Translations under genes and position numbers: made by a program | Assembly: GCA_020073285.1 (NCBI GenBank) | Contig: JAIQFM010000014.1 | Span: 1 to 40,238, forward strand | DNA: 40,238 nucleotides | Direction: 5' to 3' | Origin: Terriglobia bacterium | GTDB taxonomy: Bacteria > Acidobacteriota > Terriglobia > Terriglobales > Acidobacteriaceae | The notes under the pieces: model-generated | Database searches by the model: none | Told to the model about the DNA's origin: nothing | What the model saw: the letters and a program-made list of their open reading frames with translations, nothing else | In this document: piece after piece, positions 25,066 through 32,391 of the stretch | Layout: each line of letters opens with the position of its first letter | How positions within the stretch are numbered: the stretch's first letter is position 1

Positions 25066-26193
25066 TTACATCTTCAACCTTAAATCGGAAATCACCTGCG
25101 CCGCCCTCTCCGACGCGCTCGCCGAACCTGCCGGCGGGGCCAGTCTCGCTCCCACCTCCTTCAATCCATCCAGCATGGTTTGCCGCGCCACGCCGTCGGG
25201 AATGATTTCGTTCATGCGAGCGACGATGTTTTCGGCGGTGAAGTTCTCCTGTACCAGTTCGGGCACGACCTCGCGTCCCGCGATCAGGTTGGGCATGGCG
25301 AAAAAGGGAACGCTCACCAGCGGACGCCCGAGCTTCCAGGTCAGCGGCGTCACGCGATACACCATCACGAAGGGCGTGCCGATGAGCACCGCTTCCACGG
25401 TTGCGGTGCCGCTCGCCACCACCGCGGCGCGAGCCTGCGAGAGCGCCAGGCGCGCGTCGCTTTCCAGCTTGAGATTAATGCCGGGATCCTGGCCGACCAC
25501 GCGGTGAATCAGGTCGACCATCCATTTCGAGCTGACCGTGGATGCGACGGGAATGATGAACTGGTACTTGTTGCCCAGCGCGCGCGCGGCGTGCAGCATT
25601 GCCGGGATGTTGAGCGCGATTTCTTTCTTGCGGCTTCCCGGCAGCAGCGCAATCGGGATTTGCGGCGAGCGCAGCGGCGGCGCCGGCCCGGGCGCGGGCA
25701 GGTCGGCCAGCGGATGCCCGACGTACTCGGCTTCAACCCCGCGCTCCCTATACCACTGCTCTTCAAACGGAAAAATCACCAGCATCTTGCGCACGTGGCG
25801 CTTGATCTGCTCAATGCGCTTGGGCCGCCACGCCCAGAGTTGCGGGCTGACGTAATAGACGACTGGAATGCCGCGCGCGTGTAGTTCGCGCGCCAGCCGG
25901 AGGTTCCAGTCGGGGAAATCGATGAGCACGGCGGCATCGGGTTTCCGCGCATCGACGGCACGCAGCAGCCTGCGAAATTCTCCCCAGATTTTCGGCAGGC
26001 GCGTGGTCACTTCGGCGAGTCCGACCACGGCTATATCCTTCGCGTCCACCACGGTGTGGCAGCCCGCCGCGCGCATGGCCTCGCCGCCGACTCCAAAGCA
26101 GTCGAGAGCAGGCTCGCGTTTTTTCAGGGCGGCGATGAGCAGCGCGCCGTAGCTTTCGCCGGAGGCTTCCCCGGCCGAGATCAGCAATCGCAT
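25066..26193 (-). CDS. lpxB: Lipid-A-disaccharide synthase
   Basis: LpxB joins UDP-diacylglucosamine to lipid X to form the lipid A disaccharide, at the inner membrane. At 375 residues it has normal length. Recognisable motifs are LLISAGEASGESYGALLIAAL at the N-terminus, VLIDFPDWNLRLA, VVYYVSPQLWAWRPKRI, VGHPLADLP and IALLPGSRKKEI, then ASGTATVEAVLIGTPFVMVYR. Its presence indicates a Gram-negative envelope. No other lpx gene is adjacent. It is transcribed in the same direction as the toxin-antitoxin operon but separated from it by 62 bases. Confidence 0.95.
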   Translation of the reverse strand: MRLLISAGEASGESYGALLIAALKKREPALDCFGVGGEAMRAAGCHTVVDAKDIAVVGLAEVTTRLPKIWGEFRRLLRAVDARKPDAAVLIDFPDWNLRLARELHARGIPVVYYVSPQLWAWRPKRIEQIKRHVRKMLVIFPFEEQWYRERGVEAEYVGHPLADLPAPGPAPPLRSPQIPIALLPGSRKKEIALNIPAMLHAARALGNKYQFIIPVASTVSSKWMVDLIHRVVGQDPGINLKLESDARLALSQARAAVVASGTATVEAVLIGTPFVMVYRVTPLTWKLGRPLVSVPFFAMPNLIAGREVVPELVQENFTAENIVARMNEIIPDGVARQTMLDGLKEVGARLAPPAGSASASERAAQVISDLRLKM

Positions 26194-26255
26194 GGGAATT
26201 CAGCAATCAGATCAGGACCCGATTTCCGGCAACGTCCTATTAGGGAATTGCTGGC

Positions 26256-26927
26256 CTAATTGGGCTTTCTGAGGATGTTTTCAAGCTCACCAATTAGCGC
26301 GATGTGGTCATCAGTATGCATCGGCGCTTTTGTATAGAAGCGATTTTCAGCAAATGGCGCATCGGCCTTCCGCTCGATAGTGAAAGGGGCCATTCTCAGG
26401 GCCAAATCCGACGTGTCAGCCCAGAAACTCAAACCACCAAGCTCAAACGGCGGGCAGGGCTGCCGGTCACATTTCGCAGTCACTTTGGCCGCGAAGTTAT
26501 TCAGTAGCGAACTCAAGCTGCTGAGCTGCTGATCGAGTCGTACCGCCAGTTCGCTCAGATGGCTTTTTACCCTTACCATCTGCGGATTAAACGTGAGGCC
26601 AAATTCCTTTGCGGATGAGGTCATAGCGTCTTCGATGAAAGCATCTGTGTCCCTGGTTGAGGACCAACTGTTCGCGACAATTCCGTCTGTGTAGATGGTC
26701 ACCTCGACGTTGACAGAGATTTCTTCTTTCATTTGAAAAGTTCCGCGCTTGAATGCCCATCCTTTCGATTCGTCAAGGTCGGTTACGCTTTTCGGAGCTT
26801 GCTCGAAGTTGTAAGCATCTTTCAGCCACTCGATCAGTTCATCCATAACGCTCTTGCCGCGAGGGTTTAAGTCGTTCACGTCAAATAGCCACGTGGAGCG
26901 TGCGTTTATTACATTAAGCAGTTGCAT
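26256..26927 (-). CDS. Unknown third gene of a toxin-antitoxin operon
   Basis: The product is 223 residues from ATG 26927, which overlaps the HTH gene by 14 bases; the overlap fixes the start. The N-terminal part (INARSTWLFDVNDLNPRGKSVMDELIEWLKDAY) is followed by a strand-rich segment (FKRGTFQMKEEISVNVEVTIYTDGIVANSW). The C-terminal third includes FELGGLSFWADTS and HIALIGELENIL. No family was recognised. The position downstream of a toxin and an HTH antitoxin, with tight overlaps, suggests a dedicated partner, perhaps a chaperone or second regulator. That role is an inference from gene order only. Confidence 0.75.
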   Translation of the reverse strand: MQLLNVINARSTWLFDVNDLNPRGKSVMDELIEWLKDAYNFEQAPKSVTDLDESKGWAFKRGTFQMKEEISVNVEVTIYTDGIVANSWSSTRDTDAFIEDAMTSSAKEFGLTFNPQMVRVKSHLSELAVRLDQQLSSLSSLLNNFAAKVTAKCDRQPCPPFELGGLSFWADTSDLALRMAPFTIERKADAPFAENRFYTKAPMHTDDHIALIGELENILRKPN

Positions 26928-27423
26928 GTCTGGCCCTTCTGCTGGACAACCCTTCTTCACTCTTGGCGAGCGCGCCGCCTTTGATCTGAGTCGGTATTAG
27001 TTCACCGACCTCACGATTTAGGCCGCTAGGCTGCTGTTTGGGTGCTGATCCCAACACCGCCTCCATTAACGTGTTTTCAGACTTGAAACTTGCGACTTGA
27101 GCAGACTCCTCCGATACGCTCACAAACCACTTGCCAAGTTCGCTGAAAGTAACGAACTTGCCGATGAACGCTATATCGAAACCCGCAGCAATACGGACAA
27201 TCGTATTCAGGGTGAGGTTGCCGTAATTCGGGTTTTGGGCGCGCGAAATGACACCCTGTGTCAGTTTTGATTGCTGAGCGAGTTGTTCTTGCGAGAGTCC
27301 GTGCTGTTTCAGCAACGCGCGGATTTGGAAGGGAATTCCACGTTTCACCTGTGCGGCAACGAATTCTTCGCGATATTCCTTGCTCGCCGCGAGCTTGCGC
27401 CAGAGGTCGTTAAAAGTATTCAT
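26914..27423 (-). CDS. XRE-type helix-turn-helix antitoxin candidate
   Basis: The product is 169 residues. Residues about 33-85 form an XRE/Cro-type HTH: IRALLKQHGLSQEQLAQQSKL, then TQGVISRAQNPNYGNLTLNT and IVRIAAGFDIAFIGKFV. The C-terminal extension (SEESAQVASFKSENTLMEAVL) may bind the toxin. It overlaps the upstream toxin gene by 14 bases and the downstream gene by 14 bases, so all three are translationally linked. The order toxin then HTH antitoxin is the HigB-HigA order. It probably binds the palindrome at 27848-27861 and represses the operon. Confidence 0.85.
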   Translation of the reverse strand: MNTFNDLWRKLAASKEYREEFVAAQVKRGIPFQIRALLKQHGLSQEQLAQQSKLTQGVISRAQNPNYGNLTLNTIVRIAAGFDIAFIGKFVTFSELGKWFVSVSEESAQVASFKSENTLMEAVLGSAPKQQPSGLNREVGELIPTQIKGGALAKSEEGLSSRRARHATA

Positions 27424-27826
27424 GGAGTTCCCCCATTCCTAATCCAAATTCCCGTTTGTACTTGAACGCCAAGACAAATACGTTTGGTGGAAGCCGTAAT
27501 CGACCACTCTTTTCATAGCCGACAAGAAGAACAAACTCACGTTCTCTCGGTCGCCAGATTCCCAATGGCCTAAACCTGCGCTTCACTCGGCCGCTCGGAC
27601 TTCCGGGCTTAGGAAATTCGACATTGAACCTGAGTTCCGCGAGCCCCAAATGTTCGCGCGTCAATTCCTTAAATTCCTTTGTGCCAACCCAAACATCCGT
27701 TCCCTTCAGGGTGGCAAGGGTGAAATCGAACGCTACCTGGACTTTCGGATGCTGCGCCTCATACCAATCGCGAATCGGGCATCCTTCACCTTTTGGGTGG
27801 TACGCGATAAACCGCCACGGCGACAT
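27410..27826 (-). CDS. HigB/RelE-like (Gp49-like) toxin candidate
   Basis: The product is 138 residues. WRFIAYHPKGEGCPIRDWYEAQHP at the N-terminus, KGTDVWVGTKEFKELTREHLGLAELRFNV and a basic stretch RVKRRFRPLGIWRPREREFVLLVGYEKSG resemble Gp49/HigB-type proteins of the RelE superfamily, which cut mRNA on the ribosome. The last residues include KYKREFGLGMGELHEYF. It is the first gene of a three-gene operon and is followed by an overlapping HTH gene. The assignment depends on gene order as well as weak sequence similarity. Confidence 0.75.
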   Translation of the reverse strand: MSPWRFIAYHPKGEGCPIRDWYEAQHPKVQVAFDFTLATLKGTDVWVGTKEFKELTREHLGLAELRFNVEFPKPGSPSGRVKRRFRPLGIWRPREREFVLLVGYEKSGRLRLPPNVFVLAFKYKREFGLGMGELHEYF

Positions 27827-27847
27827 CGTATCCGAGAGCCTTTCACG

Positions 27848-27861
27848 ATGTAATATTACAT
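27848..27861. promoter_or_regulatory. Perfect 14-bp palindrome, likely antitoxin operator
   Basis: ATGTAATATTACAT is a perfect palindrome 22 bases before the toxin gene start. It covers the -10 box of the operon promoter, so a bound antitoxin would block transcription. Confidence 0.7.
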
Positions 27862-27881
27862 GACAGGCGCGACTTCTTCAA
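27853..27881 (-). promoter_or_regulatory. Sigma-70 promoter of the toxin-antitoxin operon
   Basis: On the minus strand, TTGAAG (27876-27881) and TAATAT (27853-27858) are separated by exactly 17 bases. The -10 box lies inside the palindrome. Confidence 0.65.
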
Positions 27882-27894
27882 TGCAATTTTGCAT
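27881..27894. promoter_or_regulatory. Second palindrome upstream of the -35 box
   Basis: ATGCAA and TTGCAT form 6-bp arms around two T bases. It touches the upstream edge of the -35 box and may be a second operator half. Confidence 0.4.
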
Positions 27895-27991
27895 GCTAGG
27901 CTATATTGCTGAATTTAAAAGCCAATAAATGACCTTTAAAACTAGCCGCAGCACCCGATTTTCCAAAAGCATATTGACACGAGGTTCGGCT

Positions 27992-28687
27992 TCAGCTTTT
28001 TCGCACCGTGCGCTTCTCGATGAGCTTCTCGTACGACGGGCCCTGGATGATGCGCTGTACGTAGATTCCGGGCGTGTGAACCTGGTCGGGATTCAGTTCT
28101 CCTACCGGAACCATCTGCTCGACTTCGGCGATGGTGACCTTGGCCGCAGTGGCCATTTCCGGATTGAAGTTGCGCGCCGTTTTCCGGTAGACGAGGTTGC
28201 CGTGCGCGTCGCCCTTCCACGCCTTCACCAGCGCGAAATCGGCGTGCAGCGCGGTTTCCAGCAGGTAGGCCTGGCCGTCGAAGTAGCGCTTTTCTGTTCT
28301 CTGTTCGACCACCGTGCCAACCCCGGTGGGAGTGTAAAACGCGGCGATGCCCGCCCCTGCCGAGCGTATGCGCTCGATGAATGTGCCCTGCGGGATGACC
28401 TCCAGCTCGATTTCGCCGCGCGCCAGCAGCTCCTGGAGAAGCTGGTTGTCTCCCATGAACGTGCCAATATGCTTGCGAATCTGACCATTGCGCAGCAGCA
28501 GTCCAACGCCGAAGCCCTGCACCCCGACGTTGTTGCTGATGGTGGTGAGGTTGCGCGCGTCCCGGCCCACCAGCGCGGCGATCAGATTTTCTGGAATGCC
28601 GCACAGACCGAAGCCGCCCATCATCACGCTGGAACCGTCGGCGATGTCGGCGACGGCCTGCTCGGCGCTTACAAAGACTTTATTCAC
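27992..28687 (-). CDS. 3-oxoacid CoA-transferase, subunit A
   Basis: The product is 231 residues from GTG 28687, which overlaps the aminotransferase stop (GTGA). It is the alpha subunit of a succinyl-CoA:3-ketoacid (or acetoacetate) CoA-transferase: SSVMMGGFGLCGIPENLI near the N-terminus, NNVGVQGFGVGLLL, then IPQGTFIERIRSAGAGIAAFYT and FALVKAWKGDAHGNLVYRKTARNFNP, ending YEKLIEKRTVRKS. The catalytic glutamate is on subunit B, which normally follows directly but is absent here. The adjacent downstream DNA is AT-rich and then the toxin-antitoxin operon. The enzyme needs a B subunit encoded elsewhere. Confidence 0.93.
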   Translation of the reverse strand: MNKVFVSAEQAVADIADGSSVMMGGFGLCGIPENLIAALVGRDARNLTTISNNVGVQGFGVGLLLRNGQIRKHIGTFMGDNQLLQELLARGEIELEVIPQGTFIERIRSAGAGIAAFYTPTGVGTVVEQRTEKRYFDGQAYLLETALHADFALVKAWKGDAHGNLVYRKTARNFNPEMATAAKVTIAEVEQMVPVGELNPDQVHTPGIYVQRIIQGPSYEKLIEKRTVRKS

Positions 28688-30093
28688 GATGCCTGGACCT
28701 CTTGGATAGCGCGGCGCAATTCGGCGACGCCGTCGCGGATTTCGTCGGGCAATGTGACCGCCGGCGGCGCCAACAGCAGGTGATCGCCGCGCGTGCCGTC
28801 CACGCACCCCTGCATAGGGTAAACCAGCACGCCGCGTCGTTGGGCAGCTTCAAAAACGCGAGCCGAGAAACCCGCTGACGGATCGAACGGGGCCTTGCTC
28901 TGCCGGTCGGCGACAAATTCCACCCCCCACAGCAGCCCCAGCCCGCGCACGTCGCCGACGAAGTCGCAATCGCGGAGCGTCCGCAGGGCGGCGGCAAATT
29001 CGGCCGCGAGGGAGCCAGTGTTGTTGCTATCGGCTGCCTGCACCAGGCGAAGTTCCCGGATGCGGTTCAGCACAGCGCGTCCTGCCGCGACCGAGACAGG
29101 ATGCGCGTTGTAGGTGAGGCCGTGAATGAATGAGCCGGAGCCAACGGCAATTGCCTCGACCACACGCCGTGAGGCAATGACAGCGCCCAGCGGCGCATAC
29201 CCAGCGGCCAGGCCCTTGCCGGCGACGATGATGTCGGGCGCGACCGTTGCCCTACCCTTATCGCTCGCCGGTGTTGCGAGCGATAGGGTGGGAAGTGTCT
29301 TCCAATGCTCCCAGGCGAAATTCCTCCCGGTTCTCCCGCACCCGGTCATGACCTCGTCGGCAATCCACAGCAAGCCGTGGGCATCGCAGATGCGGCGGAT
29401 TTCCTGCAAGTAGCCGTCCGGAGGCGCGGCTGCGCCCAGTGTCGCGCCCGAAATAGGTTCACAAATGAACGCCGCCGCCGCGCCATCGGATTCGCTTATG
29501 GCGATTTCCAGCTCGCGCGCGTGCGCGGCCGCGCAATTGTCGCAGCCATAGGCGCAGCGGTAGCAGTACGGTGTGTTGATGTGGCGGAATTCGCGCAGCA
29601 TGGGGAGGTATGGCTTGCGCCGGCGCAAATTCCCCGATACCGCCATCGCGCCCAGTGTTGCGCCGTGGTAGCTCTGGTGGCGGCTGACGATCTGGTACCG
29701 TTCGTCATGCCCGCTCTCGGCCTGGAATTGTCGCGCCAGCTTGAGTGCGGTTTCGACTGCCTCACTACCGCCGCTGGTGAAATACACCGCGCCGCCGCTG
29801 AACGGCGCGCCGGCAAACTCCAGCAGCTCGCGCGCGAAGTCCTCCGCGACCGCAGTGGCGAACTGGCTGGTGTGGGCGAATTCGATGTCGGCGAGCTGGG
29901 CCGCCATGGCGCGCGCGATCGCACGGTCGCCGTGGCCGAGAAAGGAAACGGCGGCGCTGCCGGCAACATCGAGGTACCTCTTGCCGTGCTCGTCATGGAT
30001 CCAAGCCCCTTCTCCGCGAACCGCGCGCGGATATTGCTTGCGGAAGGAGCGCGGGAATGCCGCCGGCCAGGACGCGTGGGCAGGGAAGTGCAT
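28684..30093 (-). CDS. Class III PLP-dependent aminotransferase
   Basis: The product is 469 residues from ATG 30093. It is an omega-amino acid or similar transaminase: GAWIHDEHGKRYLDVAGSAA, FTSGGSEAVETALKLARQF, SRHQSYHGATLGAMAVSG, then LLWIADEVMTGCGRTGRNF (catalytic Asp) and DIIVAGKGLAAGYAPLGAV, whose Lys binds PLP. A YCYRCAYGCDNC cysteine cluster is unusual. About 20 residues (roughly TLPTLSLATPASDKGRATV) are inserted just before the PLP-lysine segment and are encoded by a palindromic repeat. It is coupled to CoA-transferase A. The substrate is not determined. Confidence 0.92.
   Translation of the reverse strand: MHFPAHASWPAAFPRSFRKQYPRAVRGEGAWIHDEHGKRYLDVAGSAAVSFLGHGDRAIARAMAAQLADIEFAHTSQFATAVAEDFARELLEFAGAPFSGGAVYFTSGGSEAVETALKLARQFQAESGHDERYQIVSRHQSYHGATLGAMAVSGNLRRRKPYLPMLREFRHINTPYCYRCAYGCDNCAAAHARELEIAISESDGAAAAFICEPISGATLGAAAPPDGYLQEIRRICDAHGLLWIADEVMTGCGRTGRNFAWEHWKTLPTLSLATPASDKGRATVAPDIIVAGKGLAAGYAPLGAVIASRRVVEAIAVGSGSFIHGLTYNAHPVSVAAGRAVLNRIRELRLVQAADSNNTGSLAAEFAAALRTLRDCDFVGDVRGLGLLWGVEFVADRQSKAPFDPSAGFSARVFEAAQRRGVLVYPMQGCVDGTRGDHLLLAPPAVTLPDEIRDGVAELRRAIQEVQAS
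29250..29292. repeat. Palindromic element inside the aminotransferase gene
   Basis: The left arm (29250-29268) and right arm (29276-29292) are reverse complements with two bulged or mismatched bases around a 7-base loop. The ends resemble the intergenic palindrome at 7353-7417. The element is in frame and gives no stop codon on the gene's strand. Confidence 0.85.
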
Positions 30094-30180
30094 GACGTTG
30101 GGATTATCCGGGTGGAGTAAGCGAGTGTCAAAAGCAAGTCGCTGACACTGCGCAGCCGGCACCTCATATAATGCCGCGCC

Positions 30181-32391
30181 ATGATCCATGATCGACAGAA
30201 AGTGCAGGCGCTCGCAGGAAGCAGCATAGCGCTGCTCGCTTGGTTCGTCGTGACCATGGCCGCTGTCGGACAAACGCGGCCTCCGGCAACCATCACCGGC
30301 TTCACCAGAACATCTGAGCAGAAGCAAACTGCCATCGAGCAGAAGTTCAAGGCGCGGATTTCGCGCGCGCAGGAACGTATCTTCCACCGTTATCTGACCG
30401 CCGAGCCGCATCCTGCCGGGTCGGAACGCAACAACGAATTGGCTCGCTACATCGCCGAGACCTGGCGCCAGCAGGGGCTGGAGGATGTCGTCATTCGCGA
30501 GTACGACGTCCTGAATTCGTTTCCGCGCGAGACCTCACTGGAGATGGTGTCGCCCGTCACCTACAAGGCGGAGCTGCGCGAGGCGCCCTACGCCGACGAT
30601 TCCGACACGCGCAACCCGCGAGTGAAGTCGGCGTACCTGGGGCTGTCGGCGTCCGGCGAGGTCACGGCGCCGATCGTGTACGCCCGCAGCGGCAACCCCG
30701 AAGACTACGAAGTGCTGCGCAAGAACGGCATGGATGTGCGCGGCAAGATCGTCCTGGTGCGCTACTCCAATCCCTACAGCTATCGCGGCTTCAAAGCGCT
30801 AACGGCGGAGCGCGAGGGCGCGGCGGCGATGATCGTTTACTCCGATCCGGCGGAAGACGGCTACAAGCGGGGCAAAGTGTTTCCCGACGGCCCGTGGGGA
30901 CCGGAAACGCATTTCCAGCGCGGCGCCATCACCTACGACTTCATCGTTCCCGGCGATCCGCTTACGCCCGGGTGGGCGTCGGTGCCGGGCGCAAAACGCG
31001 TGGCGCCGGAGGAAGCGCGCTCGCTGCCGAAGATCATCGCGCTGCCGCTTTCCTGGCACGATGCCAAGCCGCTGCTCGAGCACATGGGCGGACCGCCGGC
31101 GCCCAAGGACTGGCAGGGCGGGCTGCCGATCATGTATCGCCTGGGCGGCGAAGCGCGCGTCCATCTCAAGGTGGACATGGACAACCGCGTTGCGCCCAAC
31201 TACGTGGTCGAGGCGCGCATTCGCGGATCGGAATTGCCGGAGCAATGGGTGGTGCTGGGAAATCATCGCGACGCGTGGGAATTCGGCGGCGTGGACCCGA
31301 GCAGCGGAACCGCGTCCATGCTGGAGATGACGCGCAGCCTGGGCGCCTTGCTGAAGCAGGGAGTCCGCCCGCGGCGCACGCTGGTGATTTGCAGTTGGGA
31401 CGGCGAAGAGGTTGGGCTGACCGGCTCGACGGAATGGGGCGAACAGTTCGCCGACGAACTAAAGCAAAAGGCGATCGCGTACATCAACGTGGATTCCTCG
31501 GCGTCGGGCCCGGATTTTGACGGCAGTGCAGTGGCGTCGCTGGCGCCGCTGCTGGTGGAGACGACAAAGTCGTTGCGCGATCCTTCCGGCGTGTCGTTGT
31601 ACGCGGCGTGGCTGCGCTCGCGCCGTACCAAGCAGCGCAGGGAGAGTGGGAGTGAGAGTGAGAAAGACGAGAAGAAGCCCATCACCGCAGCGAACCTGGC
31701 CGACGTGCGCATTGGCAGTGGTTCCGACCACACCGTATTCCTGAATTTTCTTGGCGTGCCGGTCATCGGGCTGCAATTCGACGGGCCATACGGCGTCTAT
31801 CACTCCATGTACGACGACCATTTCTGGATCGAACATTTCGGCGATCCGGGCTTCCGCTACCACGCCCTCATGTCGCAACTGTGGGGCACGTTGGCATTGC
31901 GGCTGGCCAATGCCGACGCGCTGCCGTTTGATTTTGGCGCGTATGCGCGCGCGCTGCGCGAGTTTGTCGATGACCTACAGAAGAAAAATCAGTTGCAGGG
32001 TCATTTGGAAATGGCGCCCCTGATGCTGGCCATCGCCAATTTCGAGCGGCAGGGAACTGAGTTGAATGCCGTGGTACGCCGCACGCTGGCGAATGGGAAC
32101 GCCGACGCGCGCATGCTCGAATCGCTGAACCAGGCCCAAACGCAGGTGGAAGGGAACTGGCTGAACTCAGACGGCATTCCCGGACGACCGTGGTTCAAGC
32201 ACCTGTTGTACGGCGCGCGCTACACCTATGCGCACCTGGAATTGCCGGGCCTGACCGAGGCGGTCGAGGGCAAGAACTGGCCCGTGGCGCAGCAACAACT
32301 CGAACTCTTGCTACGCGCGGTTTCGCGCAATGCGGAATTGCTGGAGCGGACGCGCGGGCTACTCGGAGGTGAAGCTAATCGTCGGCGCTGA
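30181..32391 (+). CDS. Exported M28 metallopeptidase, glutamate carboxypeptidase II-like
   Basis: The product is 736 residues with a signal peptide (IALLAWFVVTMAAVGQ). Order: a PA (protease-associated) domain with MDVRGKIVLVRYSNPYSYRG, then the M28 catalytic domain, then a helical dimerisation domain. The co-catalytic zinc site is complete: GNHRDAWEFGGVDPSSGTA (His362, Asp372), WDGEEVGLTGS (Glu pair), YINVDSSAS (Asp) and VYHSMYDDHFW (His). A charged low-complexity insertion (QRRESGSESEKDEKK) lies near residues 485-500. It probably trims peptides in the periplasm. It overlaps the convergent ABC transporter gene by 17 bases. Confidence 0.94.
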   Translation: MIHDRQKVQALAGSSIALLAWFVVTMAAVGQTRPPATITGFTRTSEQKQTAIEQKFKARISRAQERIFHRYLTAEPHPAGSERNNELARYIAETWRQQGLEDVVIREYDVLNSFPRETSLEMVSPVTYKAELREAPYADDSDTRNPRVKSAYLGLSASGEVTAPIVYARSGNPEDYEVLRKNGMDVRGKIVLVRYSNPYSYRGFKALTAEREGAAAMIVYSDPAEDGYKRGKVFPDGPWGPETHFQRGAITYDFIVPGDPLTPGWASVPGAKRVAPEEARSLPKIIALPLSWHDAKPLLEHMGGPPAPKDWQGGLPIMYRLGGEARVHLKVDMDNRVAPNYVVEARIRGSELPEQWVVLGNHRDAWEFGGVDPSSGTASMLEMTRSLGALLKQGVRPRRTLVICSWDGEEVGLTGSTEWGEQFADELKQKAIAYINVDSSASGPDFDGSAVASLAPLLVETTKSLRDPSGVSLYAAWLRSRRTKQRRESGSESEKDEKKPITAANLADVRIGSGSDHTVFLNFLGVPVIGLQFDGPYGVYHSMYDDHFWIEHFGDPGFRYHALMSQLWGTLALRLANADALPFDFGAYARALREFVDDLQKKNQLQGHLEMAPLMLAIANFERQGTELNAVVRRTLANGNADARMLESLNQAQTQVEGNWLNSDGIPGRPWFKHLLYGARYTYAHLELPGLTEAVEGKNWPVAQQQLELLLRAVSRNAELLERTRGLLGGEANRRR

